In this document: positions 45,189-54,261 of the stretch, piece after piece
Layout: each line of letters starts with the position of its first letter
Numbering within the stretch: position 1 is the first letter of the stretch
Assembly (NCBI GenBank): GCA_004297775.1
Contig: SCUE01000033.1
Span: 29,085 to 93,084 of the forward strand
DNA from: Chloroflexota bacterium
GTDB taxonomy: Bacteria; Chloroflexota; UBA6077; FW602-bin22
DNA: 64,000 nucleotides
Direction: 5' to 3'
Translations under genes and position numbers: made by a program
The notes under the pieces: model-generated
The model's database searches: none
Told to the model about the DNA's origin: nothing
The model's input: only the letters and a program-made list of their open reading frames with translations

Positions 45189-47528
45189 ATGGCGATCACG
45201 GTCTCGCGCGAGACTGACAGAGAAGGCGGACAGAAGCAGGCGGGCTCGACTCCGCGGGTGAGACGGCTCCACGCCCGGCTGCAAGACGCAATGCTGTGCC
45301 GCCAGGAGGTTTGGCGACCGGGATCGATTCTTGACGACCCGACGCTGGCAACCCTGCCGCTGGTGCTGCGGCGTGCCCACGCGTTCGGCCGGGTCCTTGA
45401 CACGATGCCGATCGAGATCGCGCCGGACGAATTGATCGTCGGCAAGAGCGCAGTCGACGGCGTCGTACAGCGCACGTCCCTGCCCGAGTTCGCCTCCTCG
45501 GAGGAGCACGCCCGGGCGCGCGCCGAGGGTATGGGTATAACCAGCAGCCTTTCCCACAAGACACCCGACTACCCGCCCCTCGTTCGACGCGGGATGCGCG
45601 CAATCATCGCCGAGACCGAGGCCAGGTGCGCCGCGCTCGAATGCGAGCCGCCGACCCAGGAGCGCGAAGCCCAGATCCTCTTTTTCCGGTCGGTGGCCAT
45701 CGAGTGCAAGGCGTTGGTCCGCCTCGCCAATCGTTTCGCCGATCTGGCCGATCGACAGGCGCTCGATGCTCCCCCTCCTCGCGCGGCCGAGCTACGGCAC
45801 ATCGCCGCGGTATGCCGGCGCGTGCCGGAGTTTCCGGCCCGTGGCTTCCACGAGGCGGTCCAGAGCGTCTGGTTCGCGCATTTCTCGTTCTTCTCGACCG
45901 GTACTGGACTGGCGCTCGGCCGCTTCGACCAGTACTGTTGGCCGGCGCTGCGCCGCGACCTCACGACCGAACGCCTGTCGCTCGATCGCGCGCGCGAGAT
46001 CCTCGAGTGCGTGTGGCTGAAGTTCAACGACCGCGCCCAACTGGCGCGCGAGAATTTCGCCGATCGTTACCAGGACGGACCGTGGGTCGCCGGTGACCGC
46101 GTGCGCACGATTACGGGTTTCGATCGGGCCGATGCGATCAATCATTTCGGCCAAAACATCGTGCTCAGTGGACTGACGCCGTCAGGTGTCGATGGGACGA
46201 ACGATCTGACCCACCTGTGTCTGGATTGCCTGGAGCACTTCGAGTTCACGAGTCCCGTCGTTACTGTGCGGCTTCACCGCGGGTCACCCGATCGACTGGT
46301 CGAGCGCTGCGCCGAGGTCCTCAAAACCGGCGGCGGAATGCCGTACATCTTCAACGATGAAGCGATCGTCCCGGCCTACCGGAAGCTCGGCGTTCCCTCC
46401 CGGGACGCCCGCGACTATGCGAATTCCAATTGTTGGGAGACCATGATCGCCGGGAAGTCCGATCAGGAATTGATCCGGGGCGTGAACTTCCCGCTGATTC
46501 TCGAGTGGGTGCTCAATCGGGGTGTCACTCGTTGCCGCGATATCCAAGAAGGGATCGACACCGGCGATCCGCGCGAGTTCGCACACTTCGACGACCTGCT
46601 CGAAGCGTGGAAGCGACAACTCGACGCGTACGTCGCGCGGAATATCGACTATGTCGGCGAGGCCTACGCGCGCGGTGACCTCTTCCATTCGGGCCACGGC
46701 CGCTACTCGTACAACCCGCTGTTGTCGGCTTTGATCCGTGACTGCCTGGTACGGGGTCAGGATGTCATACGCGGCGGCGCCCGCTACGTTATCTGGCACC
46801 TCATGGGTGAGGGAGTGGCGAACTGCGTCGACGCACTTGTGGCCATGAAGTGGCTCGTCTTCGACCAGCGCGCGGTCGCGATGGACGAGGTTATCGTCGC
46901 GCTAGAGCGGAACTGGCAGGGGCACGAGCAGCTGCGCCAGCGTATGATCGCTCGCGCGCCGAAGTTCGCCAACGACGAACGCGAGGCGGATTCCATCGCG
47001 GCTGATCTCATGCAGTGGTTCACCGCGCGCGCTCAGTACCACGCTCAACGCTACCCGTCGATCCTCTTTCCCTGTGCAGTCGGAACCTTCTCCTGGTACC
47101 ACTCCATCGGCCGCGAAGTGGGAGCCTCGTGCGACGGGCGCTTCAATGGAGATCCGGTGACGCCGAATTTCAGTCCTTCCGTCGGCATGGATCTGAAGGG
47201 CCCGACCGCGGCGATCCGGTCTTACTGCAAGATGCCTTCGACCGACCTGGCCGGTGGCGGGCCGATGGACCTGCGCTTCGCTGGCAGTCACCTCCGCGGC
47301 GAGGCGGGGACGCACCGTCTTGGAGGTTTCCTGCGCGCGTTCGTCGCTCTCGGCGGGAACATGACCACGGTCACGATTACCGACGCGGAGCTCCTCAAGC
47401 GGGCAATGCGGGAGCCGGACAAATACCGCGGACTGCGTGTCCGGATGGGCGGCTGGTCGGCCTACTTCGTCGCGCTCAGCCCCGAGCAGCAGCGGCTCCA
47501 CATCGCCAAGGTCGAGCACGGGCTCTGA
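45189..47528 (+). CDS. Glycyl radical enzyme of unassigned substrate (PFL superfamily, Cys-x-Glu type)
   Basis: A 779-residue glycyl radical enzyme. The thiyl cysteine is Cys415 in DYANSNCWETM, followed by Glu417. The radical glycine is Gly755 in RVRMGGWSAYFVAL, 24 residues from the C-terminus. Pyruvate formate-lyase has adjacent cysteines (Cys-Cys), so the Cys-x-Glu here points to an eliminating, decarboxylating or C-X cleaving enzyme. FHEAVQSVWFAHFSFF and HLMGEGVANCVDAL are superfamily-typical. An AGGAGG lies 6 bp before ATG 45189. The partner activase is directly upstream and an importer operon converges from downstream. Radical chemistry requires anoxia. The substrate cannot be read from sequence. 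Confidence 0.9.
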   Translation: MAITVSRETDREGGQKQAGSTPRVRRLHARLQDAMLCRQEVWRPGSILDDPTLATLPLVLRRAHAFGRVLDTMPIEIAPDELIVGKSAVDGVVQRTSLPEFASSEEHARARAEGMGITSSLSHKTPDYPPLVRRGMRAIIAETEARCAALECEPPTQEREAQILFFRSVAIECKALVRLANRFADLADRQALDAPPPRAAELRHIAAVCRRVPEFPARGFHEAVQSVWFAHFSFFSTGTGLALGRFDQYCWPALRRDLTTERLSLDRAREILECVWLKFNDRAQLARENFADRYQDGPWVAGDRVRTITGFDRADAINHFGQNIVLSGLTPSGVDGTNDLTHLCLDCLEHFEFTSPVVTVRLHRGSPDRLVERCAEVLKTGGGMPYIFNDEAIVPAYRKLGVPSRDARDYANSNCWETMIAGKSDQELIRGVNFPLILEWVLNRGVTRCRDIQEGIDTGDPREFAHFDDLLEAWKRQLDAYVARNIDYVGEAYARGDLFHSGHGRYSYNPLLSALIRDCLVRGQDVIRGGARYVIWHLMGEGVANCVDALVAMKWLVFDQRAVAMDEVIVALERNWQGHEQLRQRMIARAPKFANDEREADSIAADLMQWFTARAQYHAQRYPSILFPCAVGTFSWYHSIGREVGASCDGRFNGDPVTPNFSPSVGMDLKGPTAAIRSYCKMPSTDLAGGGPMDLRFAGSHLRGEAGTHRLGGFLRAFVALGGNMTTVTITDAELLKRAMREPDKYRGLRVRMGGWSAYFVALSPEQQRLHIAKVEHGL

Positions 47529-47563
47529 GCGCGCGACCGGTGTCGGCCCCGATCGCGCGGCGC

Positions 47564-48739
47564 CTACGGCGTCGGCGCCGTGACGCCCTTCAGCGTCAGT
47601 TCGCGCGCCCGATGGCAGCGCACCCAGTGCCCTGCCTCAATCTGCTCCCAAATCGGCGCTTCGGTCTTGCACACGACCTTCGCGTACTGGCAGCGAGGGT
47701 GGAAGTAGCAGCCGCTTGGAGGCGCGGCGGGATTGGCGACCTCGCCCTGAAGCACGATGCGATCCCGGTAGCGTTGGGGTCGCAGGTAATCTTGCGAATC
47801 CGGACTCGGGATTTCCCCCGGCAGAATGACCCGGCCGGAGTGCCCGGCTTCGGCGCCGTCCGTCGATCCGCCCCGACGCGGCCGCAGGCGCGGATCGGGT
47901 TCGGGAATCGAGGAGAGCAGCGCCTCCGTATACGGGTGCCGCGGGGTCGCGAAGATGCGGCGGTTCTCGGTCAGTTCAACCATCTGCCCGACGTACATCA
48001 CGGCGACGCGATCGCTGATGTGCTTCACGACGCTCAGATCGTGCGCGACGAAGAGGTAGGTCAGGCCGAGATTCTCCTGGAGTTCGAGCATGAGATTCAG
48101 AATCTGCGCCTGTACCGACACGTCGAGCGCCGAGACCGGCTCGTCGGCGACGATCAACCGAGGATTCAGCGCCAGCGCTCGTGCGATGCCGATCCGCTGA
48201 CGCTGGCCGCCACTGAACGCGTGCGGGTAGCGGCGCAAGAACTCCGGGCGCAGGCCGACCAGCCGCAACAGATCAGCGACGCGGTCTTCGCGCTCGCGCC
48301 GATTCCCGACACCGTTCACGAGCAGCGGTTCGCCGACGATATCGAGAAGCGTCATGCGCGGATTCAGCGACGAGAACGGATCCTGGAAGATCATCTGCAT
48401 CTCGCGGCGCAGAGGACGCAGACGACCGCGCGGCACCGTTCCGACGTCGACGACCTCGCCGGATACCGTGCGGAAGTGGATCTCGCCCGACGTCGGGTCG
48501 ATCGCGCGCAGGATACAGCGTGAGGTCGTCGTCTTGCCGCAGCCCGATTCGCCGACGAGCGCAAGCGTCTCACCCCGTCGCACTACGAACGACACGTCAT
48601 CGACCGCGCGTACGTGCCCCACGAGCTTGCGCAACATGCCGCGCCGAATCGGGAAGAACTTGCGCAGGCGCCGCACGTCGAGCAGCACGTCTTCGGCGAC
48701 CGCCGCGCCGCCCACGGTGTCGGCGATGTGGTCGATCAT
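47564..48739 (-). CDS. Dipeptide/oligopeptide-type ABC transporter ATP-binding protein (DppF/OppF-like)
   Basis: A 391-residue ATPase. The Walker A is [11 protein letters not shown], the signature motif SGGQRQR and the Walker B LIVADEP. The Opp-type C-terminal cysteine cluster is [14 protein letters not shown], around residue 350, with a further cysteine before RARELTLKG. It works with the adjacent DppD-like ATPase as a heterodimer in a five-part importer. ATG 48739 overlaps the DppD stop (ATGA). A much longer frame upstream lies inside dppD. It converges on the glycyl radical enzyme gene 35 bp away. Confidence 0.93.
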   Translation of the reverse strand: MIDHIADTVGGAAVAEDVLLDVRRLRKFFPIRRGMLRKLVGHVRAVDDVSFVVRRGETLALVGESGCGKTTTSRCILRAIDPTSGEIHFRTVSGEVVDVGTVPRGRLRPLRREMQMIFQDPFSSLNPRMTLLDIVGEPLLVNGVGNRREREDRVADLLRLVGLRPEFLRRYPHAFSGGQRQRIGIARALALNPRLIVADEPVSALDVSVQAQILNLMLELQENLGLTYLFVAHDLSVVKHISDRVAVMYVGQMVELTENRRIFATPRHPYTEALLSSIPEPDPRLRPRRGGSTDGAEAGHSGRVILPGEIPSPDSQDYLRPQRYRDRIVLQGEVANPAAPPSGCYFHPRCQYAKVVCKTEAPIWEQIEAGHWVRCHRARELTLKGVTAPTP

Positions 48740-49812
48740 GTCCGACTCTCGGCCGGCAACGGGACTTCGCTGCCCGGGTACAGGAAGCAACTGGCGAGGT
48801 GATCCGTGCCAACCTTCGTCAGGACCGGCTCGGCGCGCTCGCACGTCCCGGCGATCGTCCGCGAACAGCGCGGGTGGAACGGACAGCCGGAAGGTCGGTT
48901 GTACGGGTGCGGGATTGAGCCGGAAATCGTCGGTAGCCGTACTCGCGGCTCGGCCCGAATGCTCGGAATGGACTCGAGAAGCGCACGGGTATACGGATGC
49001 TTTGCGTTGTGGAAGATGTCGTCGACCGCGCCGTACTCGACGACTTTTCCGAGATACATCACGGCCACTTCGTCGGCCATCTCGGCGACGACGCCTAGGT
49101 TGTGCGTAATCAGCATGATCGCCATGCCGTTCTGTTCCTGCAGTTCCCGGAGTAAGTCGAGGATCTGCGCCTGCGTCGTCACGTCGAGCGCGGTTGTCGG
49201 CTCGTCGGCGACGAGGAGCAACGGATCGCACGACAGCGCCATCGCAATCATTGCCCGCTGCCGGAGGCCGCCGCTCAATTGAAACGAGTATTCGTCCAAA
49301 CGCGCTTCGGCGCGCGGGATGCCAACCTGCCGCAAGAGCTCGATTGCGCGATCGCGTGCTTCGCGCTTGCTGACGCGCCGGTGGTAGCGGATCACTTCGA
49401 TGATCTGGTTGCCAACCGTGTGCACCGGGCTGAACGATGTCATCGGTTCCTGGAATATCAGCGAAATGACGCCACCGCGAATCATGCGCATCTGACGGCT
49501 TTCGGAATCGAGCCGAACGAGGTCGAGCTCACGCGCGCGACCGAGCGCAGCCTCGAGGTCGGCGTCGTCGCGGCCCTCCGGATGGCGGAGGATGATCTCG
49601 CCGGCAATCGTCCGACCAGGATGCTCGACGATCCCAAGGATCGAACGCGCGGTCACGCTCTTGCCGCAGCCCGACTCCCCGACGACACCGAGCGTCTTGC
49701 CGGGAAAGATGTCGAACGTCACGCCATCGACGGCGCGAACGATGCCTTCATCGGGATAGAAGTAGGTCTTGAGGTCGCGGACGGACAGGAGCGGCTCGGT
49801 GCCAGCGGTCAC
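48736..49812 (-). CDS. Dipeptide/oligopeptide-type ABC transporter ATP-binding protein (DppD/OppD-like)
   Basis: A 358-residue ATPase. The Walker A is [11 protein letters not shown], the signature LSGGLRQR, the Walker B LLVADEP. The C-terminal Opp cysteine motif is [12 protein letters not shown]. The substrate of this importer class can be peptides, but also opines, nickel or other small solutes. It starts at GTG 49812, overlapping the permease stop (GTGA). A longer frame continues into the permease gene without family sequence. Confidence 0.93.
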   Translation of the reverse strand: MTAGTEPLLSVRDLKTYFYPDEGIVRAVDGVTFDIFPGKTLGVVGESGCGKSVTARSILGIVEHPGRTIAGEIILRHPEGRDDADLEAALGRARELDLVRLDSESRQMRMIRGGVISLIFQEPMTSFSPVHTVGNQIIEVIRYHRRVSKREARDRAIELLRQVGIPRAEARLDEYSFQLSGGLRQRAMIAMALSCDPLLLVADEPTTALDVTTQAQILDLLRELQEQNGMAIMLITHNLGVVAEMADEVAVMYLGKVVEYGAVDDIFHNAKHPYTRALLESIPSIRAEPRVRLPTISGSIPHPYNRPSGCPFHPRCSRTIAGTCERAEPVLTKVGTDHLASCFLYPGSEVPLPAESRT

Positions 49813-50948
49813 GAGGCGTACGGATCGGCCGCGTCGCGGAGGCCATCTCCCAGGAAGTTGAAGGCGAGAATGACGATGATGACCGGGACCGCCGGCAAGA
49901 GTAGCCACGGCGTGATCGCGACCGTCTGGACGTTTTGCGCCTGCTGAAGGAGAACGCCCCAACTGATTGCTGGCGGCCGCAAGCCGAGGCCGAGGAAGCT
50001 CAGCGACGTCTCGGCCACGATCATTGCGGGGAGCGCCAGCGTCGTCGCGGCGATGATGTGGCTAAGGAACGAGGGCACCATGTGGCGGAAAATGATGCGG
50101 AATTGGCTGCAGCCGCTCAGCTCGGCAGCCGTCACGAAGTCCTCTTCGCGCAGGCTCAGGAATCGGCCGCGCACGACCCGCGCCAATTCGGTCCAGCCGA
50201 TCAGCGAGATGATCAGCGTGATGACAAAGTAAACTTGCAAGACGTCCCAGTCCCTTGGCATCGCTGCCGCAAGCCCCATCCAGAGCGGGATCGTTGGTAT
50301 CGAGCGCAGGATCTCGATCACGCGCTGAATCACGGTGTCCATCATCCCGCCGTAGTAGCCGGAGATTCCCCCAAGCAAGATGCCGAGAAACAGGCTGAGC
50401 GCCACCCCGACCAGGCCGATGACAAGCGAGATTCGCGTCGCGTGCATCAAGCGCGACCACATATCCCGCCCCTGTGGATCCGTGCCAATAAGGAACAGCG
50501 ATTCCTCGGCTGCGCCAGCGTCGACGCCGACGATGTGTCGATCGGTCGGGATTACGCCGAAGAGCTTGTACTCGTAACCGCGAGCGAAGAACTGGATGGG
50601 GACCTTCTTGGCCGGATCCGGCTCGTAGACGCGCTTGAATGTGACCGGATCGCGCCTGCCGCTCAGGCCGAGGACGTGGGGTCCGAATGAGCCGTCGGGA
50701 TAGAAAAAGTAGATCGACTGCGGCGCGATCAGCCCCCGCTGAGCTTCGGAGGCGAGCGGATCGGCGTAGGCGAGGAAATCGCCGAACGGGACGATCAGGT
50801 ACGAGAGCAGAATGACGACGCCGCTGACCATCGCGACTTTGTGCTTTCGGAAGCGCCACCAGGTGAGCTGCCATTGCGTGGCGACTGATATGCGTTCCTC
50901 GGCCGCGCCTTGAGCTTCGGCTGTCAATGCACCGACGGACACGCTCAC
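49809..50948 (-). CDS. Dipeptide-type ABC transporter permease (DppC/OppC-like)
   Basis: A 379-residue permease. After a cytoplasmic tail and a first membrane span (about 38-58) comes a long outside loop of about 110 residues, longer than in Escherichia coli DppC. The permease core follows with the EAA loop region EEDFVTAAELSGCSQFRIIFRHMVP. The start GTG 50948 abuts the DppB stop with no gap. It forms a heterodimer with the DppB homologue. Confidence 0.92.
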   Translation of the reverse strand: MSVSVGALTAEAQGAAEERISVATQWQLTWWRFRKHKVAMVSGVVILLSYLIVPFGDFLAYADPLASEAQRGLIAPQSIYFFYPDGSFGPHVLGLSGRRDPVTFKRVYEPDPAKKVPIQFFARGYEYKLFGVIPTDRHIVGVDAGAAEESLFLIGTDPQGRDMWSRLMHATRISLVIGLVGVALSLFLGILLGGISGYYGGMMDTVIQRVIEILRSIPTIPLWMGLAAAMPRDWDVLQVYFVITLIISLIGWTELARVVRGRFLSLREEDFVTAAELSGCSQFRIIFRHMVPSFLSHIIAATTLALPAMIVAETSLSFLGLGLRPPAISWGVLLQQAQNVQTVAITPWLLLPAVPVIIVILAFNFLGDGLRDAADPYAS

Positions 50949-51935
50949 CTAACCCTCGAACCGAATGCGTGGATCGATCCATAGGAGGAGGAGGTCGGAG
51001 AGGAACGTGCCGACGACTGTCATCAGCCCGATCAGAAGAACGATCGTGCCCGCCAGGAACATGTCCTGCGCAATGAGCGACTTCAAGAGCAGCGGTCCGA
51101 CGGTCGGCAAGCTCAGAACCAGCGACACGATGATGCTGCCGGACACGACATACGGCAACGAGTAGCCAACCGTGCTGGCGAATGGATTGAGGGCTACGCG
51201 AACGGGGTACTTCAAGACAACGCGTGACCACGGAAGACCCTTGGCCCGCGCCGTCACAACGTATGGCTTGCGAAGCTCATCGAGCAGATTGGCGCGCATG
51301 ACACGCATCGCCTGCGCGGTCGTCGCGAGGCCGATGATGAGCGCTGGGATCGGCAGATGCGCGAGCAAGTCCTGAGCTCTTCCCACGCTCCAAGGTGCGT
51401 CGGCGTACTCAACCGAGAAGAGTCCACCGATGTTGGCGTCGAAGAGGACGAATCCGAAATACAGGACGAGGAGCGCCAGGAGAAAACCTGGCACCGCCAC
51501 GCCGATGAAGCCGATGAACGTGAACACGTAGTCGAAGAGGGAGTACTGCCGAACGGCCGAGTAGACGCCGATCGGCAAGGCGACGACCCAGGTGACGAAG
51601 AGGGCAGCGATTGAAACCACCATCGTCAGGGATAGCCGGTCTCCGATGACCTCGGAGACCGGCCGGTTGTACTCCATCGCCATACCGAAATTGCCCGTCA
51701 ACGCCAGACCCGCCCAGCGAACGTACTGGACATACACCGGTTGGTCGAGGCCGTACTGCGCGCGAAGGTTTTGCGCCTCTTCCTGCGACACAAGGCTACC
51801 GGAGGCCGTCAATTGCGCGATGTACGCGTCAACGTAGTCCCCCGGCGGCAAAAGGATAATCACGAACGACAGGAGCGAGATCGCCCAGACCGTGAAGAGG
51901 GAGAGGAGCAGCCTTCGCGCGATGTACGTAACCAC
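50949..51935 (-). CDS. Dipeptide-type ABC transporter permease (DppB/OppB-like)
   Basis: A 328-residue inner-membrane permease with about six membrane spans. The N-terminus MVTYIARRLLLSLFTVW is typical of DppB. The EAA region reads RKPYVVTARAKGLPWSRVVLKYP. The C-terminus has the family ending with GTFLSDLLLLWIDPRIRF. It lies 12 bp after the substrate-binding protein stop. It forms the channel with the DppC-like protein. Confidence 0.93.
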   Translation of the reverse strand: MVTYIARRLLLSLFTVWAISLLSFVIILLPPGDYVDAYIAQLTASGSLVSQEEAQNLRAQYGLDQPVYVQYVRWAGLALTGNFGMAMEYNRPVSEVIGDRLSLTMVVSIAALFVTWVVALPIGVYSAVRQYSLFDYVFTFIGFIGVAVPGFLLALLVLYFGFVLFDANIGGLFSVEYADAPWSVGRAQDLLAHLPIPALIIGLATTAQAMRVMRANLLDELRKPYVVTARAKGLPWSRVVLKYPVRVALNPFASTVGYSLPYVVSGSIIVSLVLSLPTVGPLLLKSLIAQDMFLAGTIVLLIGLMTVVGTFLSDLLLLWIDPRIRFEG

Positions 51936-51947
51936 GAATTCGAGACG

Positions 51948-54155
51948 TTAGCTCTTGAAGTAGAAATGCTCTGGGCGCGCGTTCCCTGGCGTCTGGCCCG
52001 GCGTGCTGCCGACGACGCTATCCGGAACGTTCCCCATTCGATTACTCTGGATGACGATGCCGAGCAGCGCCGGTGAGACGCCAACCGTGCCGATGATCCA
52101 GAGGTTCTCGGCCATGAGTTTGTTCAACTCCTTCGCCAGAACGACGCGTTCGGCCTCAGGCGTGCTCTTCGCCTTCTCGAAGATCTCGATTTGCTTGAGA
52201 ATGTCGCCTTCCGGCTTCTTGCCGATGGTACCGCCCGACTGATACCACTGACCGAACGCCGGTCCGATCGCGCTGTCGATCGCGAACGCCATCGCGTGAT
52301 TCGGGTATGTGAACGGAGTGTCCGAACCATCGTTCGACCAGACGCGAATCTGCAGCTCATTTGCCTCGAGCCGCTTAGTCATCAGGCTGCGCTCGACCTG
52401 GACAACGTTGCCTTTGATCCCAATCTTGGTCCAGTGCTGGGCGGCCATCTCGGAGATGCCGGTCCAGTTGACGAACGCGGCGCCGACGGTCGTGACTTCG
52501 AGAACGAGCGGACCCTTGCCGTCCGTCCGAAGCCGGAATCCCTGTGCGTCCTTCTTGTCGAGGCCGATCTTGTCGAGGAGATCATTCGCCTTCTTGAGGT
52601 CGAGTACTGAATTGAGCGTTCGGTACTCTGGTCCCGGGCTCGCCGGCGAGTCCTTGGACGGTGATGGTCCACCAGGGTCGCCCTGGCCGAGCCAGAAGAC
52701 CTCGTTCATCTGCTTGCGATCGATACCACTCGAAAGCGCGATCCGGAAGTCCTTGTTATGGAGCCATTTCGCGATCTCAGGATCCGCGTCATAGCTCATG
52801 TTGACGAAGAATCCCGCGTCGGTGCCGTGAGGCCAGTTCCAGAATTTGACGGTGTAGTTGCCCTTCTTCTCGTTCTCTTTGAAGGCCGGAAGCTTGGCGA
52901 TGTCCATGTGGCGCACCTGAAGATCGTATTCACCGGCGATCGCGCGCAGGTTCGCGACTTCCAGGTTCTCGGCCAATGTAAACGTGATCTTGTCGATGTA
53001 CGGGAGCTGGTTGCCAGCCGTGTCGACCTCAAAGTAGTACGGATTGCGTTCGCACGTGACCGTGGGCTGTGTTACAGCCGTCTTATAGACCCACGGTGCC
53101 AGCGTCGGACAATCGACGTTGCGGGCAGTGTCGTTGCGATTCTTGAAGTAGAGGCCCCAGTTGTCGAACTTGGCGTCCTTCGCCTTCTTCTCGGCCTCAT
53201 CCTTGCCAATGTACTTGGCGTGGAATTGCTGCATGTAATGCTTCGGCGCGTACATTCCCATCGCCTGGCGACCACGTGTCTGGTGGCCGGCGACGTTCAG
53301 CGATGCGACAAGATCAAGGAAGAGGTAGTAGGGGCCGTCGAACTTGAACGCGACGGACGTATCGGAGAGTTTTTCGACTTTACCCTGCTTGCCGCCAACC
53401 GCCATGAATGACGCCAGGCTGGGGTTGAGATCCTTGTTGAGGTACAGATCCTCGTACCAGAACAGAATGTCGTCGGCGGTGAACGGTTTGCCGTCCGACC
53501 ACTTGTGGCCCTTGCGGAGATTGATGATGAAGGTCTTGCCTCCGTCCTGAATCTCCCAGCTCTTCGCGACGTGGGGCACGACTTTCTCGACCTTTGCGTC
53601 GTAGTAGACGAGGTGGTCGTGGAAGTGGCGCTCCATATTCTGCGTATCGGCCGGTCCGGTAAATCCCATCCGCCAGTTGCCACCGTACTTTCCGACCTCG
53701 CCGGCCGGCTTCAGCACGAGCGGCTCGCTTGGGAGTCGCTGCTCGACGGCCGGCAGTTTGCCATCCTTCACGAGGGCGTTCAGCGTCGGCGCCTCCGCGA
53801 ACTGCTTCGGCATCGCCGCTGGGTCGGTGAGGACGACCGGAAGTCCGACCGGGCCAGACACCGCTGGCGCGGCGGCGGCGGGCTTCGAGGCCGCGGCCGG
53901 CGCTGGCGCAGCGGCGGCTGGCTTCGGCGCCTCGGCCGGCTTGGCCGGTTCGGCGGGCTTTGGGGCCGCGGCCGGCGCTGGCGCAGCGGCGGCTGGCTTC
54001 GGCGCCTCGGCCGGCTTGGCCGGTTCGGCGGGCTTGGCCGGCGCCGCTGTCGGTGCGGCGGGAGACGCGCACGCGGCAATCAGTGCCGCGAGCGAGGCTG
54101 TCCCCAGCCCACCGAGGAAACGACGGCGACTCAGGGCATTCGGGAATCGCATCAT
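51948..54155 (-). CDS. Tat-exported lipoprotein, family 5 extracellular solute-binding protein
   Basis: A 735-residue SBP_bac_5 protein, the receptor of the importer. The signal sequence has a twin-arginine motif SRRRFLGG (Arg10-Arg12) and a lipobox ending in Cys29 (LIAAC). An alanine/proline/lysine-rich linker follows (about 30-95). The binding domain includes WKSD-type features KGHKWSDGKPFTADDILFWY. It is larger than DppA/OppA (about 500-550 residues), so the ligand pocket may be extended. ATG 54155 is preceded by GGAGG about 10 bp upstream. A fourteen-codon longer frame exists. Confidence 0.92.
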   Translation of the reverse strand: MMRFPNALSRRRFLGGLGTASLAALIAACASPAAPTAAPAKPAEPAKPAEAPKPAAAAPAPAAAPKPAEPAKPAEAPKPAAAAPAPAAASKPAAAAPAVSGPVGLPVVLTDPAAMPKQFAEAPTLNALVKDGKLPAVEQRLPSEPLVLKPAGEVGKYGGNWRMGFTGPADTQNMERHFHDHLVYYDAKVEKVVPHVAKSWEIQDGGKTFIINLRKGHKWSDGKPFTADDILFWYEDLYLNKDLNPSLASFMAVGGKQGKVEKLSDTSVAFKFDGPYYLFLDLVASLNVAGHQTRGRQAMGMYAPKHYMQQFHAKYIGKDEAEKKAKDAKFDNWGLYFKNRNDTARNVDCPTLAPWVYKTAVTQPTVTCERNPYYFEVDTAGNQLPYIDKITFTLAENLEVANLRAIAGEYDLQVRHMDIAKLPAFKENEKKGNYTVKFWNWPHGTDAGFFVNMSYDADPEIAKWLHNKDFRIALSSGIDRKQMNEVFWLGQGDPGGPSPSKDSPASPGPEYRTLNSVLDLKKANDLLDKIGLDKKDAQGFRLRTDGKGPLVLEVTTVGAAFVNWTGISEMAAQHWTKIGIKGNVVQVERSLMTKRLEANELQIRVWSNDGSDTPFTYPNHAMAFAIDSAIGPAFGQWYQSGGTIGKKPEGDILKQIEIFEKAKSTPEAERVVLAKELNKLMAENLWIIGTVGVSPALLGIVIQSNRMGNVPDSVVGSTPGQTPGNARPEHFYFKS
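53889..54035 (-). repeat. Near-perfect tandem duplication of a 75-bp unit in the lipoprotein linker
   Basis: A 75-bp unit (53889-53963) is repeated at 53964-54035 without a base change that I can see, about 1.96 copies. It codes for 25 residues of Ala/Pro/Lys/Glu repeat (KPAEPAKPAEAPKPAAAA core). The copies stay in frame. Identity at the DNA level suggests a very recent duplication that lengthens the tether between lipid anchor and binding domain. Confidence 0.9.
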
Positions 54156-54186
54156 GGGTCCACGTCCTCCTTCAAGGTAGTTCCGC

Positions 54187-54192
54187 ATAGTA
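54187..54192 (-). promoter_or_regulatory. -10 candidate before the solute-binding protein gene
   Basis: On the minus strand TACTAT lies 31 bp upstream of ATG 54155. The predicted start of transcription leaves a leader with a normal AGGAGG-type ribosome-binding site. No -35 match was found. Confidence 0.4.
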
Positions 54193-54261
54193 CACATCTT
54201 GAGCGGTTCGTTGTTGCGCGCCTTCCGGGCGGCGCCAGCGCGAGAACGAGAGTTGGTGCCG

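Noticed and set aside
45189-47528. Annotation of the glycyl radical enzyme as pyruvate formate-lyase
   Set aside because: The two adjacent cysteines of PFL are replaced by Cys-Trp-Glu, and the activase has ferredoxin clusters that PFL activases lack.
47530-47559. 7-bp stem CGCGCGA/TCGCGCG between the convergent glycyl radical enzyme and DppF genes, considered as a bidirectional terminator
   Set aside because: The 16-nt loop is large, GC-rich repeats are frequent here and no U-run follows on either strand.
47015-48523. 502-codon plus-strand frame
   Set aside because: Covers the end of the glycyl radical enzyme in another frame and the antisense of the DppF ATPase; both covering genes are certain.
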